DNA of 64,000 nucleotides from Saprospiraceae bacterium (GCA_020436935.1 JAGQWX010000009.1:1-64000); one strand, 5' to 3'; shown: positions 8,310-18,403, counted from the first letter of the stretch. Made by a program: numbers and translations. Notes: a model not told the origin generated them from the letters alone.

Positions 8310-9830
8310 CTAGTATCTGCCAAGTTTTTCCGGTCCCGTATCGATGGCAAAAACTGTGGCATCAAAACTTTGTTTCAGCAGCTTAAAGCGAATTTCTGTA
8401 TAACGTGGGTCGTCCCACAAATTGGTGAATTCATCAGGATCTTTAGTCAGATCAAACAATTCTCCTTTTTCATGCCCATGATAGCTTACCAATTTGAATT
8501 CTTTTGTTCGAAACATCGTCGCAAAGCCGTACAGATGATTTTTTGAGATCATGCCTTCGTCATAAAACTCACTTCTTACAAATGACTTATGCACGTTGGC
8601 ATCAACCTTTCCTGTGAGAATCGGCAACAAGCTTTTACCCTGAAGTTTCTGATCTTTTGGCAGGCCCGTGACATCAAGAATTGTCGGGACGAGATCAATC
8701 AATTCGACCAGAGCATCACTCTGCAGATTTTGTGCAAACTTTTCAGGATACCAGATGATCAGTGGCACTCTGACCAGCCCTTCATAAAATCTGCATCCTT
8801 TATTGATCAGACCATGATCGCCTGTCATGTCACCATGATCAGAAGTAAAGATGATCATTGTATTCTCCAATTGGCCGGTGGCTTCAAGGGCAGTGATAAC
8901 TCTTCCAAGGTTCTCATCGATCAGGTCGATTTGCGCCCAATATTTTGCCAACATCAGTTTTTGTTCGCTCTCTGTATATTTTCGGGGCTTAGATTGAAAC
9001 ATCACCTCATTAAATACACCTTTCTCCTTTAAGTCTGAATCGCGAAAAGCAGGATTCCAGATTTCATCCACTACATACCTGTCCAGATATTCCTGTGGAG
9101 GATCCAGTGGACTGTGCGGATCATAAAAGTTGAGGCTAAATAACCACGGCCATTCCCTTTTTTCTTTTATAAAATCGATGGCTTTGTCGGCACACCAGGT
9201 GGTTTGGTGGTACGGGGTGGGTACATATCCCAGTTCCTGCTTTAATGCCAAAATATCGATGCCCTTTTCCTTAAAATGACGGATATATTCGTTGGAATTG
9301 CCACCCTGATATGGACTATGGCTGTAATGAAACACCTGATAGCCATCATCGACAGGTCTTTTTTCCGGCCGGTTGGCCATTGCGGTTGACAAGTGCAGCT
9401 TACCGGCCAATCCGCATTCATAACCTGCATCTTTGAGTGTTTTGGTAATTAATGGGGCAGCTTCGGGCCACTCTGCTGCCCCATTTTTAGTAGCATGAAT
9501 CGTTGAAGCATACATTCCTGTCAGAAAGCTTGCTCTGCTTGCTGTGCAGAAAGGTGCCTGGCAAAAACCATAATTAAAACTTACTCCTTCCTTGACCAGC
9601 TTATCCAGATTGGGTGTCTTTACGAATGGATTCCCAAGTGCTCCTATCGTATTCCACCTTTGCTGATCTGTACAAATCCATAAAATATTGGGTGCATCGT
9701 TATTGACTTTGATGAAGGGAGCATCCCAATTTTTACCTACATCTGTCTGGTTTATTTTCTTTTGGGCGTTTATCTCACGGCAACAGCCTATAATGGCAAT
9801 GAACAAGCAATATTTCAAAATTGACTTCAT
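8310..9830 (-). CDS. Sulfatase (arylsulfatase/choline-sulfatase-like), CTASR core
   Basis: 506 residues, signal peptide ending near EINAQ. Core motifs are NILWICTDQQRWNTIG (metal site), CTASRASFLTG with Cys95 as the formylglycine precursor in the C-x-A-x-R variant, and IIFTSDHGDMTGDHGLINKG. The overall layout resembles the arylsulfatase / choline-sulfatase side of the family rather than the iduronate group of its neighbours. The sialidase gene ends one base upstream of this start codon, so the two are surely co-transcribed and may be translationally coupled. That suggests linked removal of sulfate and sialic acid from one substrate. Cellular site is probably the periplasm. Confidence 0.85.
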   Translation of the reverse strand: MKSILKYCLFIAIIGCCREINAQKKINQTDVGKNWDAPFIKVNNDAPNILWICTDQQRWNTIGALGNPFVKTPNLDKLVKEGVSFNYGFCQAPFCTASRASFLTGMYASTIHATKNGAAEWPEAAPLITKTLKDAGYECGLAGKLHLSTAMANRPEKRPVDDGYQVFHYSHSPYQGGNSNEYIRHFKEKGIDILALKQELGYVPTPYHQTTWCADKAIDFIKEKREWPWLFSLNFYDPHSPLDPPQEYLDRYVVDEIWNPAFRDSDLKEKGVFNEVMFQSKPRKYTESEQKLMLAKYWAQIDLIDENLGRVITALEATGQLENTMIIFTSDHGDMTGDHGLINKGCRFYEGLVRVPLIIWYPEKFAQNLQSDALVELIDLVPTILDVTGLPKDQKLQGKSLLPILTGKVDANVHKSFVRSEFYDEGMISKNHLYGFATMFRTKEFKLVSYHGHEKGELFDLTKDPDEFTNLWDDPRYTEIRFKLLKQSFDATVFAIDTGPEKLGRY

Positions 9831-9831
9831 G

Positions 9832-11535
9832 CTATCTCTGGTTTTCTTTACCGGTTGAAGGAATATCCAACCAATCCGTCAATGAAATCCGTTGAAATGT
9901 CATATCTGCCTGGCTTCCTTCGTAAAGAATGCCTATGGTTTCCTGATCAACAGAGGTCAGGCAAGAATAACCTCTACCTTTGCCTTCATCCAGCAAAAGC
10001 CAGTACTTTTTCGGCCAGGTTTTGCCATCATCAAAGCTGACTTTTATCGTCATGTGATGTCTTCCTTCCTTAGAGTTTGGGTTGGAGAAAAAGAGTACAC
10101 TTTTCTTTTGGCCGTTCTGTATATAATAATGTTTGTGTATCGAGGCCATGCACGTAGGCTCAATAAGTGCCTTCTTTGATGTGGGATGTTCTGTCCAGGT
10201 TTGTCCTAAATCTGAAGTTGTGGAAATGACTCTGCCGTTATCGTCACCAAGGTTTCCACGGTTGGCATTGTATCTCATGTTGAGCATGATAGAGCCATCA
10301 CTCAATTGAACGGCCATATTTTCAGTGGTATTTGAATAAGCAGGCTCACTGGTCACCCAGATATTACCTCCATCCTTGCTGTAAGTAATATTAGAAAATG
10401 GATGGCCATTCTGGTCTCTGCCCTGTGTTGGGAAAACAAGGGTTCCATCTGCAAGACTTATTCCATGACCCGGGGCAGGAGCCCACAGCCACCATTCTTT
10501 CTTTTTGCACATCTTCGTCAGATTGACCGGTTCTGACCATGTCTTTCCATCATCGACAGATTTTGTCAATAAAAATTGGGAGGTTTCCTTTACATCAAAT
10601 CCTGGCTGGGACGCTTTATCGCGCCATTGGTGGCCCCACTTCCCAGATTCCTCAGTGAGACCTTCTATCCATTTCCCATCTTCATCCAATAATCCATACA
10701 TCCATAAACCGGCGATGTAGATGGTTCCTGTCTTCTCATCAACCAAAATATTGGCATCACTGATACCATTGAATTTTTCCGGAAGCCCTCCCCAATTCTT
10801 TTTGTCCATTGCAATACGCATGGTTTCCCATGAAGCGCCTTTATCGGTGCTCCTGCTTACGCCAATATCAATATCTCCCTGCAAATCCCTGGATTTGTCT
10901 CTCCTCACATCATAGATTCCAAGAAGCGTTCCTTTTGTTGTGGTGGCCAAACCCGGTATCCTGTAGGTATGCACATTATCGTCCATGTGTTTCCTGACAC
11001 CTACACCCAGTCGCTGATCAATAGCGTTTTGTCCTCTTGCAATGGAGGCAGAAGTTCCATCATTCAATCTTAATGAGGTGGCTCTTGCTGAAATTGTGTG
11101 TGCCAGGTCAGCTTCAGGAGAGAGTGTACAAGTGAGCAGGAAAAAAGTAGTGTCACCGCTGACTTCAAAACTCCCTTTAAAAACCGCATTATTTTTAGCC
11201 CCGGCTACTTCACTAAATAATGTTTTGTAATTGAGCATATTCCATCCTCCATCACTTGAAGCAACCCACAATTTCAAGTCTTTTACTTCGCTTTCTGCCA
11301 CATTTCCACCAATATGAACCTTTACCTCTCTTATTGTGGAATTAGAAGCCTTTGAGTTTCGAACGACCAAAATTCTTGCAAGTGGATTGTCAGACTTGTT
11401 GATCAAGACAGGAACCTGTTGCTGCAGGTCAATGACTTCTATGCCATCGGCCTGAATCAATTTCCGGTTACATGCCCCTAAAAACAGTGCAACGCTGAGG
11501 ACCAACAGCAGTGAAATACTTTTTGAACGAATCAT
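9832..11535 (-). CDS. nanH: Exo-alpha-sialidase (GH33) lipoprotein
   Basis: 567 residues. The lipobox FLGAC gives a lipidated Cys22, so the enzyme is probably anchored to the outer membrane. Residues about 32-165 match the N-terminal beta-sandwich domain that precedes many Bacteroidota sialidases. The catalytic propeller starts with the RIP motif (HTYRIPGL, Arg192 binds the carboxylate). At least four Asp-boxes follow (STDKGASW, SVDDGKTW, TSDLGQTW, SFDDGKTW). It releases terminal sialic acid from glycoconjugates. Neighbours agree: lyase, SusCD, mutarotase-symporter. A 1-bp gap to the sulfatase downstream indicates a shared transcript. Linkage preference is not readable. Confidence 0.93.
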   Translation of the reverse strand: MIRSKSISLLLVLSVALFLGACNRKLIQADGIEVIDLQQQVPVLINKSDNPLARILVVRNSKASNSTIREVKVHIGGNVAESEVKDLKLWVASSDGGWNMLNYKTLFSEVAGAKNNAVFKGSFEVSGDTTFFLLTCTLSPEADLAHTISARATSLRLNDGTSASIARGQNAIDQRLGVGVRKHMDDNVHTYRIPGLATTTKGTLLGIYDVRRDKSRDLQGDIDIGVSRSTDKGASWETMRIAMDKKNWGGLPEKFNGISDANILVDEKTGTIYIAGLWMYGLLDEDGKWIEGLTEESGKWGHQWRDKASQPGFDVKETSQFLLTKSVDDGKTWSEPVNLTKMCKKKEWWLWAPAPGHGISLADGTLVFPTQGRDQNGHPFSNITYSKDGGNIWVTSEPAYSNTTENMAVQLSDGSIMLNMRYNANRGNLGDDNGRVISTTSDLGQTWTEHPTSKKALIEPTCMASIHKHYYIQNGQKKSVLFFSNPNSKEGRHHMTIKVSFDDGKTWPKKYWLLLDEGKGRGYSCLTSVDQETIGILYEGSQADMTFQRISLTDWLDIPSTGKENQR

Positions 11536-11587
11536 GTTATGCAGCTCTGTGTTTGATTAAATTCAGAAATTCTGTTCCTCTAAATCA

Positions 11588-13039
11588 TTAATAACCAGGG
11601 GTCTGAATGATTGCCGGGTTGCTGTTGATGGAAGAAATGTTAACAGGCCAGAGCAAGATGTTCTGTTTGTTTTCTTTTCCTGCAAGACTTGGTACCATTT
11701 CAAAAACTTTTCCAAACCTGATCAAATCCCACCATGCTTTTCCTTCTGCTGCAAACTCTCTGAGTCTTTCATCAAGAATAATGGCATCCACGGCTTCTTT
11801 GCTTCCGACCATATAATAGTTATCAACATTGTAGGCCCTCTTTGCTATTTTATTGACTTCAGCTATGGCTGCAGCACTGTTTCCAAGTGCATTTTCTATT
11901 TCCGCCTTGAATAAAATGGCTTCAGCGAAACGGTAAACTTTGATATCAGAAGTGAAAAATCTGGTACCATCCACCCATTCACCAGGAAATTTGTTAATCC
12001 ACTCAAATCGTTGATTACCTTCTTCATTGTAAATTTGGAACGTTGATGCAAGTCTTGTATCTGTTGGTCTTGCAAATAAGAAATCTTCGAAAGGATTGCT
12101 AATCGTTGTCCATTGCTGGTGGCTACCCACTCTTACCGGGTTCTCGACCAATCCTTTGTTGTTGAGGTATTGAACGGCAACAAGCCAGTCAGCAGCAAAG
12201 CCACCTTCAAATTCATTTCTGGCGAAGTTGATCGAAAATATAAATTCATTGTTTTCGTCTGATTCAAAAAGATCTGAAAAGTTGCCTGCCAATTGGTAGC
12301 TTGTAGATGCCAATACCTGATCTATTGCACTTTTGGCCTCATTGAGCGCCGCAGATCCTCCATTTCTGACTTTTGCCATCCACAAGTAGTAATCAGTTTT
12401 GAGCATAAGGGCAGCAGCTCTAGAACCAGATTTTCTGGTACCTGGCGAACTGTCCGGGAACAAAGCAATTGCTGCCTCGAAATCTGCTTTTACCTGATTG
12501 AATACTTCCTCAACAGGTGCACGTGACGGATAAAGATCATCCTGAGTGTCTGATTCAAAACCTGTGGTCAAAACTGGTGCATCTCCCCATACTCTGGCAA
12601 TGTAGAAATAGAGAAATCCTCTCAGGTAATGAGCCGTCGCCAGTGTAAAGTCTTTGGTTTTCTGATTTGAAAAGGAAATATCAGGTGTATACTTCAAAAT
12701 GAGGTTACAGTCGTTGATGGCTCTGTACATAGCTGCCCAGTTGGTGCCTGCATCCTGCGCGTCAAGGGTATTGGTCCACATATCCTGGAAGTTAGGACCA
12801 GAACCCGTTGCCTCAGCAAAGTGACCTGTTCTGTATTCACCCCAGTGGATGTAGTCATTAGCAAAGGCTACTCTGAATTGAGACAAAGCACCATTCAAGG
12901 CTGCTACTGCGTCTCCTTCAGACTGCCACATTGAGGCGGCTGTTATCACACTCTTAGGTTCTACATTGAGTGCATTTTCACAGGAAGACATCAAAAAGAT
13001 CACACCTGTCAAAATGAATATATTATTGATCGCTTTCAT
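11588..13039 (-). CDS. SusD/RagB-family glycan-binding lipoprotein
   Basis: About 483 residues. The ATG at 13039 is chosen over an in-frame TTG three codons upstream. The signal ends in LMSSC, a lipobox that places the protein at the outer-membrane surface. The body is a typical SusD: an alpha-helical TPR-like scaffold (AMYRAINDCNLILKY, ATAHYLRGFLYFYIARVWGDAPV) and a C-terminal SusD-type segment (LDERLREFAAEGKAWWDLIRF). SusD proteins bind oligosaccharide and cap the SusC pore. It follows susC by 19 bp and precedes the sialidase, so the expected ligand is a sialylated and/or sulfated glycan. Confidence 0.95.
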   Translation of the reverse strand: MKAINNIFILTGVIFLMSSCENALNVEPKSVITAASMWQSEGDAVAALNGALSQFRVAFANDYIHWGEYRTGHFAEATGSGPNFQDMWTNTLDAQDAGTNWAAMYRAINDCNLILKYTPDISFSNQKTKDFTLATAHYLRGFLYFYIARVWGDAPVLTTGFESDTQDDLYPSRAPVEEVFNQVKADFEAAIALFPDSSPGTRKSGSRAAALMLKTDYYLWMAKVRNGGSAALNEAKSAIDQVLASTSYQLAGNFSDLFESDENNEFIFSINFARNEFEGGFAADWLVAVQYLNNKGLVENPVRVGSHQQWTTISNPFEDFLFARPTDTRLASTFQIYNEEGNQRFEWINKFPGEWVDGTRFFTSDIKVYRFAEAILFKAEIENALGNSAAAIAEVNKIAKRAYNVDNYYMVGSKEAVDAIILDERLREFAAEGKAWWDLIRFGKVFEMVPSLAGKENKQNILLWPVNISSINSNPAIIQTPGY

Positions 13040-13058
13040 TTTTTTCAATTTTTGCTCA

Positions 13059-16000
13059 TTAAATAGTTAGTTTCAGACCTACTGCCAGTTTTCTGACGGA
13101 AGGATAGTTGTTATAACCGGAACCATAGGTGGTTGAAGCCCCTACTTCAGGTGAAGTACCAAGCAAACTGGTAAAGTAGTGGAGATTGTAACCTGACAAA
13201 TAAACATTACCCGCAGAAAAACCTATTTTGCTCAGCACGTTTTTAGAAATATCGTATTTTAAAGAAACCTCTCTAAGGCACAGGTAGTCTGCTTTAAAGT
13301 TGAAAGCAGATGAAGTTCTGGCGAAGTTTCTGTTTCCACTATCCGGGTCATTTGCAGTGAATCTCGCGTAAGTAGCGTTGGGGTTTTGCGGCGACCATGT
13401 ATCGTTAGCCTGAACTACAAGATTGTAGTTGAAAGCAAAAGTATTCATGAAATACCTCATGTAAGAGTTGTCATTGATGGAATGTCCAAGTCCCCAGTCC
13501 ATGGCCACATTCATTGTAAAGTTCTTGTATGAAAATGTGTTATTCCATCCCCCGGTAGAAGTAGGAACGGTTACCCCTAGTTCAAACTGATCAACTGGTG
13601 TGATTAAACCATCGCCGTTTCTATCCACCCATTCATAGTCGCCTACTGTTTTTCTTCCTTTGATAAACTTCTTATCGACAGGGCTGTAACCCCTGGCCAA
13701 ATCATCAAAGTTGGCATTTGCTGCATCCTCTTCTGTCATGATGATGTGGTCTACTACGTATCCAAAATATCTATAGAGAGGCTCCCCTTCTGCGATACCG
13801 CCAAAGTCTTTGGTAGGATCATCCGGATCAACAACAATACCACCAATTCTATTCTGTGGTCTGCCGTTATCCGGCAATTTCAAAACCTGGTTCTTTACAA
13901 AACTCCAGGTCATACCAGATGACCATTGGAAGTCTTTTTTGTTTATCAACATGGCACTCATTTCGAGATCGAAGCCATAGAATTTCACTTCACCAATATT
14001 GGTTTCCACACTTGAGAAACCAGAAGTATTAGGAAGAGGCTTGCTAAACAGCAGGTTTTTAGTTCTTTTATCAAAGTAGTCTGCGGTGATGTTGAGCCTG
14101 TCTCTGAACAAACCCAGGTCAAAACCAGCATCCAGCTGTATGGAGTTTTCCCAGGTAAGGTTGCTGTTGGGCATGGATGTTGAACGAATGGCCGGATTAC
14201 CATCATATCTGCCGTTTACAGAATAAGTACCCTGAGCATCGTATCTGCCCACCTGGTTGTTACCTGTTTGTCCGTAACTGGTTCTCAGTTTCAGGTTACT
14301 TATGTTTTTGTATTTATCCATAAATGGTTCTTCAGAAACTCTCCATCCTGCAGAAGCAGCAGGCAAGATTCCCCACTGGCTTCCCTCGAGGAACCTGGAA
14401 GATCCGTCCCTCCTAAGGGTACCGGAAATGAAGTATTTTTTCTGGAAGTCGTATGTCAATCTTCCAAAATAACCCAAGAGTGTTTCTCTGTGAATTTCAG
14501 AACTGGCTGCCGTCTTAGTTGGTGCGGCATTCAAGGTCTGAATCTTGTCGGTACTGGCACCTTCAGCTTCAGCATTCACGTCTTTGAATGTTCTGTCCAG
14601 GTAAGAATAACCTGCTACAGCAGAAAGTCCGTGATCTCCAAACTCTTTGTCGTAATTCAGATATGCTTCCAATTTAGACTGACCGTCTGAAGAAAATGCA
14701 GATTCTCCATGTCTGGAACCATTGAATTCATTGGCCAGCATAAAGAAGTCTCTCTGCCAGTTTCTGAAGTAGTATGATGTAGCCAACTTGGCATGGAGTC
14801 CGTCGATGATTTCGTAGTCCAGCAAACTACCGATGGTTACCCTTTGTTCTTTTCTGCCATCTCTCCTGGTATAATCATTCCATAGCGGAGCTGGTGAGGT
14901 TGCATTATATCCCGGGGCGGGGGTTCCGTCTGCCCAGTAAGTTCTGTGTGTTGCCGGATTGGCCAGACCTCTGGAAATAACGTTTTGCTGGCTGTATTGA
15001 AGTTCAGAATTGCTCTGCGTTAACGCAAAATTGGTACTAAGCTTGAGTTTTCTGGAAAGAGAAGCATCGATGTTGGATCTGGCGCTGACTCTGTTCCATC
15101 CTGAAGCAAGGGCAATACCTTCATCAGTGGTGTATCCCAAACTACCTGAATATCTGATCATCTCATTTCCTCCGTTGATGCCTACATAATAATTCTGCCA
15201 TATTGCATCACTGAAGAGCAGGTCTTCCTGTGGGTTGTTCTGAAAAATGAGGGTTTTGGTCGGATCCAAAGGATCTGGCATTGACTCATATCCTGCCGGA
15301 ACAGCTTCGCCATCTTTCAAAAAACGGGTAGTAAAGATGGAAGACTCGTTGTTGCCGGAGCTGGCTGAATAACCGGAAATGTTGTTGTAGGTCGGGAATG
15401 GACTGTTTACAACAGCAGGCCTGACGATGTTGATGTACTGTCTGGCGTCCATAAATTCGTACATTCTCTCAAAACCCTGATTGGCCAGAGAGGCTTCGAA
15501 AGTGATTTTTGGAGCCTGGTTGATTTTACCTCTTTTGGTGGTCACCAAAACAACACCATTGGATGCTCTGGATCCATAAATGGCTGTTGAGGCCGCATCT
15601 TTCAAAACTTCTATAGAAGCAATGTCGTTCGGGTTGATATCACTGAGACCCAATTCAACACCATCAACCAGGACCAATGGGGCATTGCTCTTATTGATGG
15701 AAGATCCACCTCTGATGAGGATAACAGGGTCAGCGCCGGGAGCGTTGTCTCCGGAAAAAACTCTGGCACCAGCAATTCTGCCCTTGATTCCTTCCCCAAT
15801 ATTCGAGATGGGGTTGTCCTCTAATGCCTTGCCGTCGAGCTTTGCAACAGCAGTAGTAAGGGTCCGTCTTGAATTCGTACCATAACCAATCACGACCACT
15901 TCGTCCAGCTGTTTTACATCAGGCCTTAAGGCAACGTCAATGACACTTTGCCCGTTTACAGGCACTTCATAATCAGAAAAACCAATGTAGCTAAAAATCA

Positions 16001-16235
16001 ATGATCCTCCCGGCTTGACTTCAATAGAATAATTTCCGTCGAGGTCAGAAATGGTCCCTGTGTTCGTACCACTCACAGAAATGCTTACCCCAACCAACGG
16101 CAGACCATCGTCTGAGGATGTAATGTTACCAGTAATGGTATTCGACTGGCCTATAGCCACAATAAAAAGTGCAAGAAGCAGGAAGAAAGTAAGCCCTGCC
16201 CTGATTTTAATGGTTTTGTAGAAATTCGATTTCAT
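13059..16235 (-). CDS. SusC/RagA-family TonB-linked outer-membrane transporter
   Basis: 1058 residues. After the signal peptide there is a carboxypeptidase-D-like regulatory domain (LPLVGVSISVSGTNTG...DGNYSIEV, about 35-110). A TonB-box/plug start follows (LDEVVVIGYGT), then the plug (LRPDVKQ to VLVTTKRG), and a long beta-barrel ending in the aromatic-poor but typical KLAVGLKLTI. It moves oligosaccharides across the outer membrane using TonB energy, with the SusD encoded immediately downstream as its lid. It sits 82 bp after nanA in the same direction, so the transcript probably begins upstream of nanA. No FadR-type palindrome was seen in that 82-bp gap. Confidence 0.95.
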   Translation of the reverse strand: MKSNFYKTIKIRAGLTFFLLLALFIVAIGQSNTITGNITSSDDGLPLVGVSISVSGTNTGTISDLDGNYSIEVKPGGSLIFSYIGFSDYEVPVNGQSVIDVALRPDVKQLDEVVVIGYGTNSRRTLTTAVAKLDGKALEDNPISNIGEGIKGRIAGARVFSGDNAPGADPVILIRGGSSINKSNAPLVLVDGVELGLSDINPNDIASIEVLKDAASTAIYGSRASNGVVLVTTKRGKINQAPKITFEASLANQGFERMYEFMDARQYINIVRPAVVNSPFPTYNNISGYSASSGNNESSIFTTRFLKDGEAVPAGYESMPDPLDPTKTLIFQNNPQEDLLFSDAIWQNYYVGINGGNEMIRYSGSLGYTTDEGIALASGWNRVSARSNIDASLSRKLKLSTNFALTQSNSELQYSQQNVISRGLANPATHRTYWADGTPAPGYNATSPAPLWNDYTRRDGRKEQRVTIGSLLDYEIIDGLHAKLATSYYFRNWQRDFFMLANEFNGSRHGESAFSSDGQSKLEAYLNYDKEFGDHGLSAVAGYSYLDRTFKDVNAEAEGASTDKIQTLNAAPTKTAASSEIHRETLLGYFGRLTYDFQKKYFISGTLRRDGSSRFLEGSQWGILPAASAGWRVSEEPFMDKYKNISNLKLRTSYGQTGNNQVGRYDAQGTYSVNGRYDGNPAIRSTSMPNSNLTWENSIQLDAGFDLGLFRDRLNITADYFDKRTKNLLFSKPLPNTSGFSSVETNIGEVKFYGFDLEMSAMLINKKDFQWSSGMTWSFVKNQVLKLPDNGRPQNRIGGIVVDPDDPTKDFGGIAEGEPLYRYFGYVVDHIIMTEEDAANANFDDLARGYSPVDKKFIKGRKTVGDYEWVDRNGDGLITPVDQFELGVTVPTSTGGWNNTFSYKNFTMNVAMDWGLGHSINDNSYMRYFMNTFAFNYNLVVQANDTWSPQNPNATYARFTANDPDSGNRNFARTSSAFNFKADYLCLREVSLKYDISKNVLSKIGFSAGNVYLSGYNLHYFTSLLGTSPEVGASTTYGSGYNNYPSVRKLAVGLKLTI

Positions 16236-16317
16236 TATGCTGTGCTTTAAAAATTTTCAATTTGAATTATTAACTGAATTTGACCGTATGTGGCCTAAAC
16301 CACCGATGATGTCAGAA

Positions 16318-17256
16318 TCATACTTCCATGTTTATCGGCTGTGTATTCGACAGAGAAAAGAAATCAATAGCTTCAAGATCTTTGCTCAACTGAAGCATTT
16401 CTGCTTTCGAAAGGGTAGCGAGAGGTGACCTGCATGGCCCACAGTCAATACCTATCAAATTCATTATAGCCTTTCCACAGACAATGCCTCCACCATATTT
16501 TTTTAGAATCTGAACCAGCCTTACTGATTGCCTTTGCATGTCTCTGGCCGTATCCATATCACATGTGAGGAAGGCTTCTCTAAGGGTCTGGTAGACAGGA
16601 GCAAAGTAATTGTATGTACTTCCAACAGCCGCTTTTGCTCCTATTGCAAGACCGCAAATCAGCGTTTCGTCAAAGCCGTGAAGGACTTCGTATTTTCCTC
16701 CCAGCGCCATCATGCATTCATTCATCTCCATCAAATCGTGGTGGGTAAATTTTACACCGGTCAGATTTGGGATCAAACCATCGGCCTTTTCCAAAAACTC
16801 CGGAACGGATGTATTTACGCCGGACATGGATGGAATGTGGTAATAGTATACGGGTGTCTCACTGCAGGAAGCAGCTATTTGTTGTACAAATTTTACCATG
16901 TCACTTGCTTTTGAAGGCTTAAAAAAAGATGTCCCCGAGATGCCGACTGCATCAGCTCCAATTTCCTGGGCATGTTGTGCCAGATCCCTGCTGTCTTTCA
17001 GATTTGAACTTCCAACATGGACAATGATTTTGAATTCAGGGCTGGAGAACTTCATCCACTCCGTTGCAACTTCTTTCCTTTCGTCCAGGGTCAGTGAAAC
17101 GCCTTCGCCGGTTGTTCCCAGAATGAAAGCGCCACTGATGTTCTGTGCCTTTAAATACGAAGCATAAGTTTTGATTGGGTTGAGATGTATGCTGCCGTCG
17201 GTATGCATACTTGTAAAAGGTGCGGCAATAAAACCGCTGAACAATGAAGATGTCAT
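16318..17256 (-). CDS. nanA: N-acetylneuraminate lyase
   Basis: 312 residues, full length for the DHDPS/NAL aldolase family. It splits N-acetylneuraminate into N-acetylmannosamine and pyruvate in the cytoplasm. GTTGEGVSLTLDER (about 48-60) is the carboxylate-binding loop. Tyr139 in YYYHIPSMSGV and Lys169 in LTGVKFTHHDL are the expected catalytic Tyr and Schiff-base Lys. The GVKF form is closer to the animal and Bacteroidota lyases than to E. coli NanA. It appears to be the first gene of the nan operon, with a FadR-family operator about 42 bp upstream of its start. Genes for the next steps (epimerase, kinase) are absent here. Confidence 0.92.
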   Translation of the reverse strand: MTSSLFSGFIAAPFTSMHTDGSIHLNPIKTYASYLKAQNISGAFILGTTGEGVSLTLDERKEVATEWMKFSSPEFKIIVHVGSSNLKDSRDLAQHAQEIGADAVGISGTSFFKPSKASDMVKFVQQIAASCSETPVYYYHIPSMSGVNTSVPEFLEKADGLIPNLTGVKFTHHDLMEMNECMMALGGKYEVLHGFDETLICGLAIGAKAAVGSTYNYFAPVYQTLREAFLTCDMDTARDMQRQSVRLVQILKKYGGGIVCGKAIMNLIGIDCGPCRSPLATLSKAEMLQLSKDLEAIDFFSLSNTQPINMEV

Positions 17257-17297
17257 AATTTATCGTTGTGTGGTCTTTTAACTCAGATTTAGCTGTT

Positions 17298-17335
17298 TTG
17301 TCAGACAAATCAATTTATAAGGACAAATCAATTTA
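17298..17335 (-). promoter_or_regulatory. Candidate FadR-family operator and repeated half-sites before nanA
   Basis: TTGTCAGACAA (17298-17308) fits the FadR-subfamily operator pattern TNGTNNNACNA and lies about 42 bp before the nanA start. A 14-bp stretch (GACAAATCAATTTA) beginning inside it at 17304 is repeated exactly at 17322-17335, 18 bp further from the gene. This suggests a second half-site. The regulator encoded at 17515-18291 is the natural ligand. On the minus strand each repeat contains ATTGATTTG, which may overlap the promoter. Predicted from pattern only. Confidence 0.55.
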
Positions 17336-17514
17336 ATTTCTTACAAGAAACCAAATTTTAATGGAGAAAAGTTTTAATTTTTTTTCTGATCAGTTGCCCT
17401 ATGGTCTAAGGATTGAGCAAGAGAAAGCGAGTATTTTGGCTATCCTTCCACTTCTGGAATGACGTGAAAACTATAAATCAGCATAAATGGTAATTGTCAA
17501 AAAGTCCCTTGGTG

Positions 17515-18291
17515 TTACACTTTGGCTTCACTGGATTTGAGGCGACTTTTCTTTTTAGAAGCATTCATTTTTTGCCTGTATTCGTTATCAAACAAATGAA
17601 AATACAAGCTAAGGTGTTTCTTCATCGCAACCTGGAACTCTTCAACAGTTCCAGATTTGAGGATATCCACAAGGTCGTGGTGGGTAGGTCTGGCAGGGTC
17701 TCCTGTCAATTTTTTATACTCATTTAAAATTTCTGAATAGTGTTCTTTGACATAAGCAAAAACCGGATTGAATATCTGGTGCAGCTGAATGACGACATTG
17801 TTCTTTGTAATTTCATAGAGTTTTTTGTGGAACATAGATTCATCTTCGACAGACCTCATATTGTCCTGGAGTGCTGTCTCTCTATTGACAATCTCTTCCA
17901 ATTCTGCAACTTCTGCATCTGTTTTATTGATAAAAATTGAATTGCACATGCCGATTTCAATGATGATCCTCAGATTGAGCACATCGAGCAAATCTCCCTT
18001 ACTCATAAGTCTTGGATCCATCACCCGGCGCATGCCGTTCAATATATTTGGTTCCGCAAGTGTCATTCCTTTTTTGGTCCTTGACTTGATCAATCCCATC
18101 ATCCTCAGACGACTCAAGGCTTCTCTCAAAACGCTTCTTGCAACTCCCAGCGCCTCTGCCAATTCCTTTTCATTGGGCAATGAGTCGCCCGGCATAAAAT
18201 TGCTTTCTTTGATATAATCCAAAAGCTTTTCTTCTACCTTGTCCACAAGAGTTGTAGTCTGGTCAGTAATTTTTAAGTTGTCAGAAACCAT
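17515..18291 (-). CDS. FadR/GntR-family transcriptional regulator of the sialic acid locus
   Basis: 258 residues. N-terminal winged helix about 12-80 (PGDSLPNEKELAEALGVARS and VLREALSRLRMMGLI, typical GntR). C-terminal helical FCD ligand-binding domain with the expected metal/ligand residues spread over about 100-235 (LNLRIIIEIGM, HKKLYEITKNN, HHDLVDIL). Related regulators such as NanR sense sialic acid or a derivative. It is encoded upstream of nanA in the same direction, 258 bp away. FadR-type palindromes stand before nanA and before its own gene, so repression of the locus with autoregulation is likely. The effector is inferred from context. Confidence 0.85.
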   Translation of the reverse strand: MVSDNLKITDQTTTLVDKVEEKLLDYIKESNFMPGDSLPNEKELAEALGVARSVLREALSRLRMMGLIKSRTKKGMTLAEPNILNGMRRVMDPRLMSKGDLLDVLNLRIIIEIGMCNSIFINKTDAEVAELEEIVNRETALQDNMRSVEDESMFHKKLYEITKNNVVIQLHQIFNPVFAYVKEHYSEILNEYKKLTGDPARPTHHDLVDILKSGTVEEFQVAMKKHLSLYFHLFDNEYRQKMNASKKKSRLKSSEAKV

Positions 18292-18403
18292 TTTTCATGA
18301 ATGAAGTGTCAAAGAAATGTATAAAAAATTGCCACTTATTGCTTATCATTTTGAAATAGATCAAATTGTCAGAACTGATAAATATTTAAGCAGAACAAAG
18401 TTT

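Noticed and set aside
8589-9032. 147-residue plus-strand frame inside the 8310 sulfatase
   Set aside because: It is the antisense of a clear sulfatase, has no family features, and follows the codon pattern of the opposite strand.
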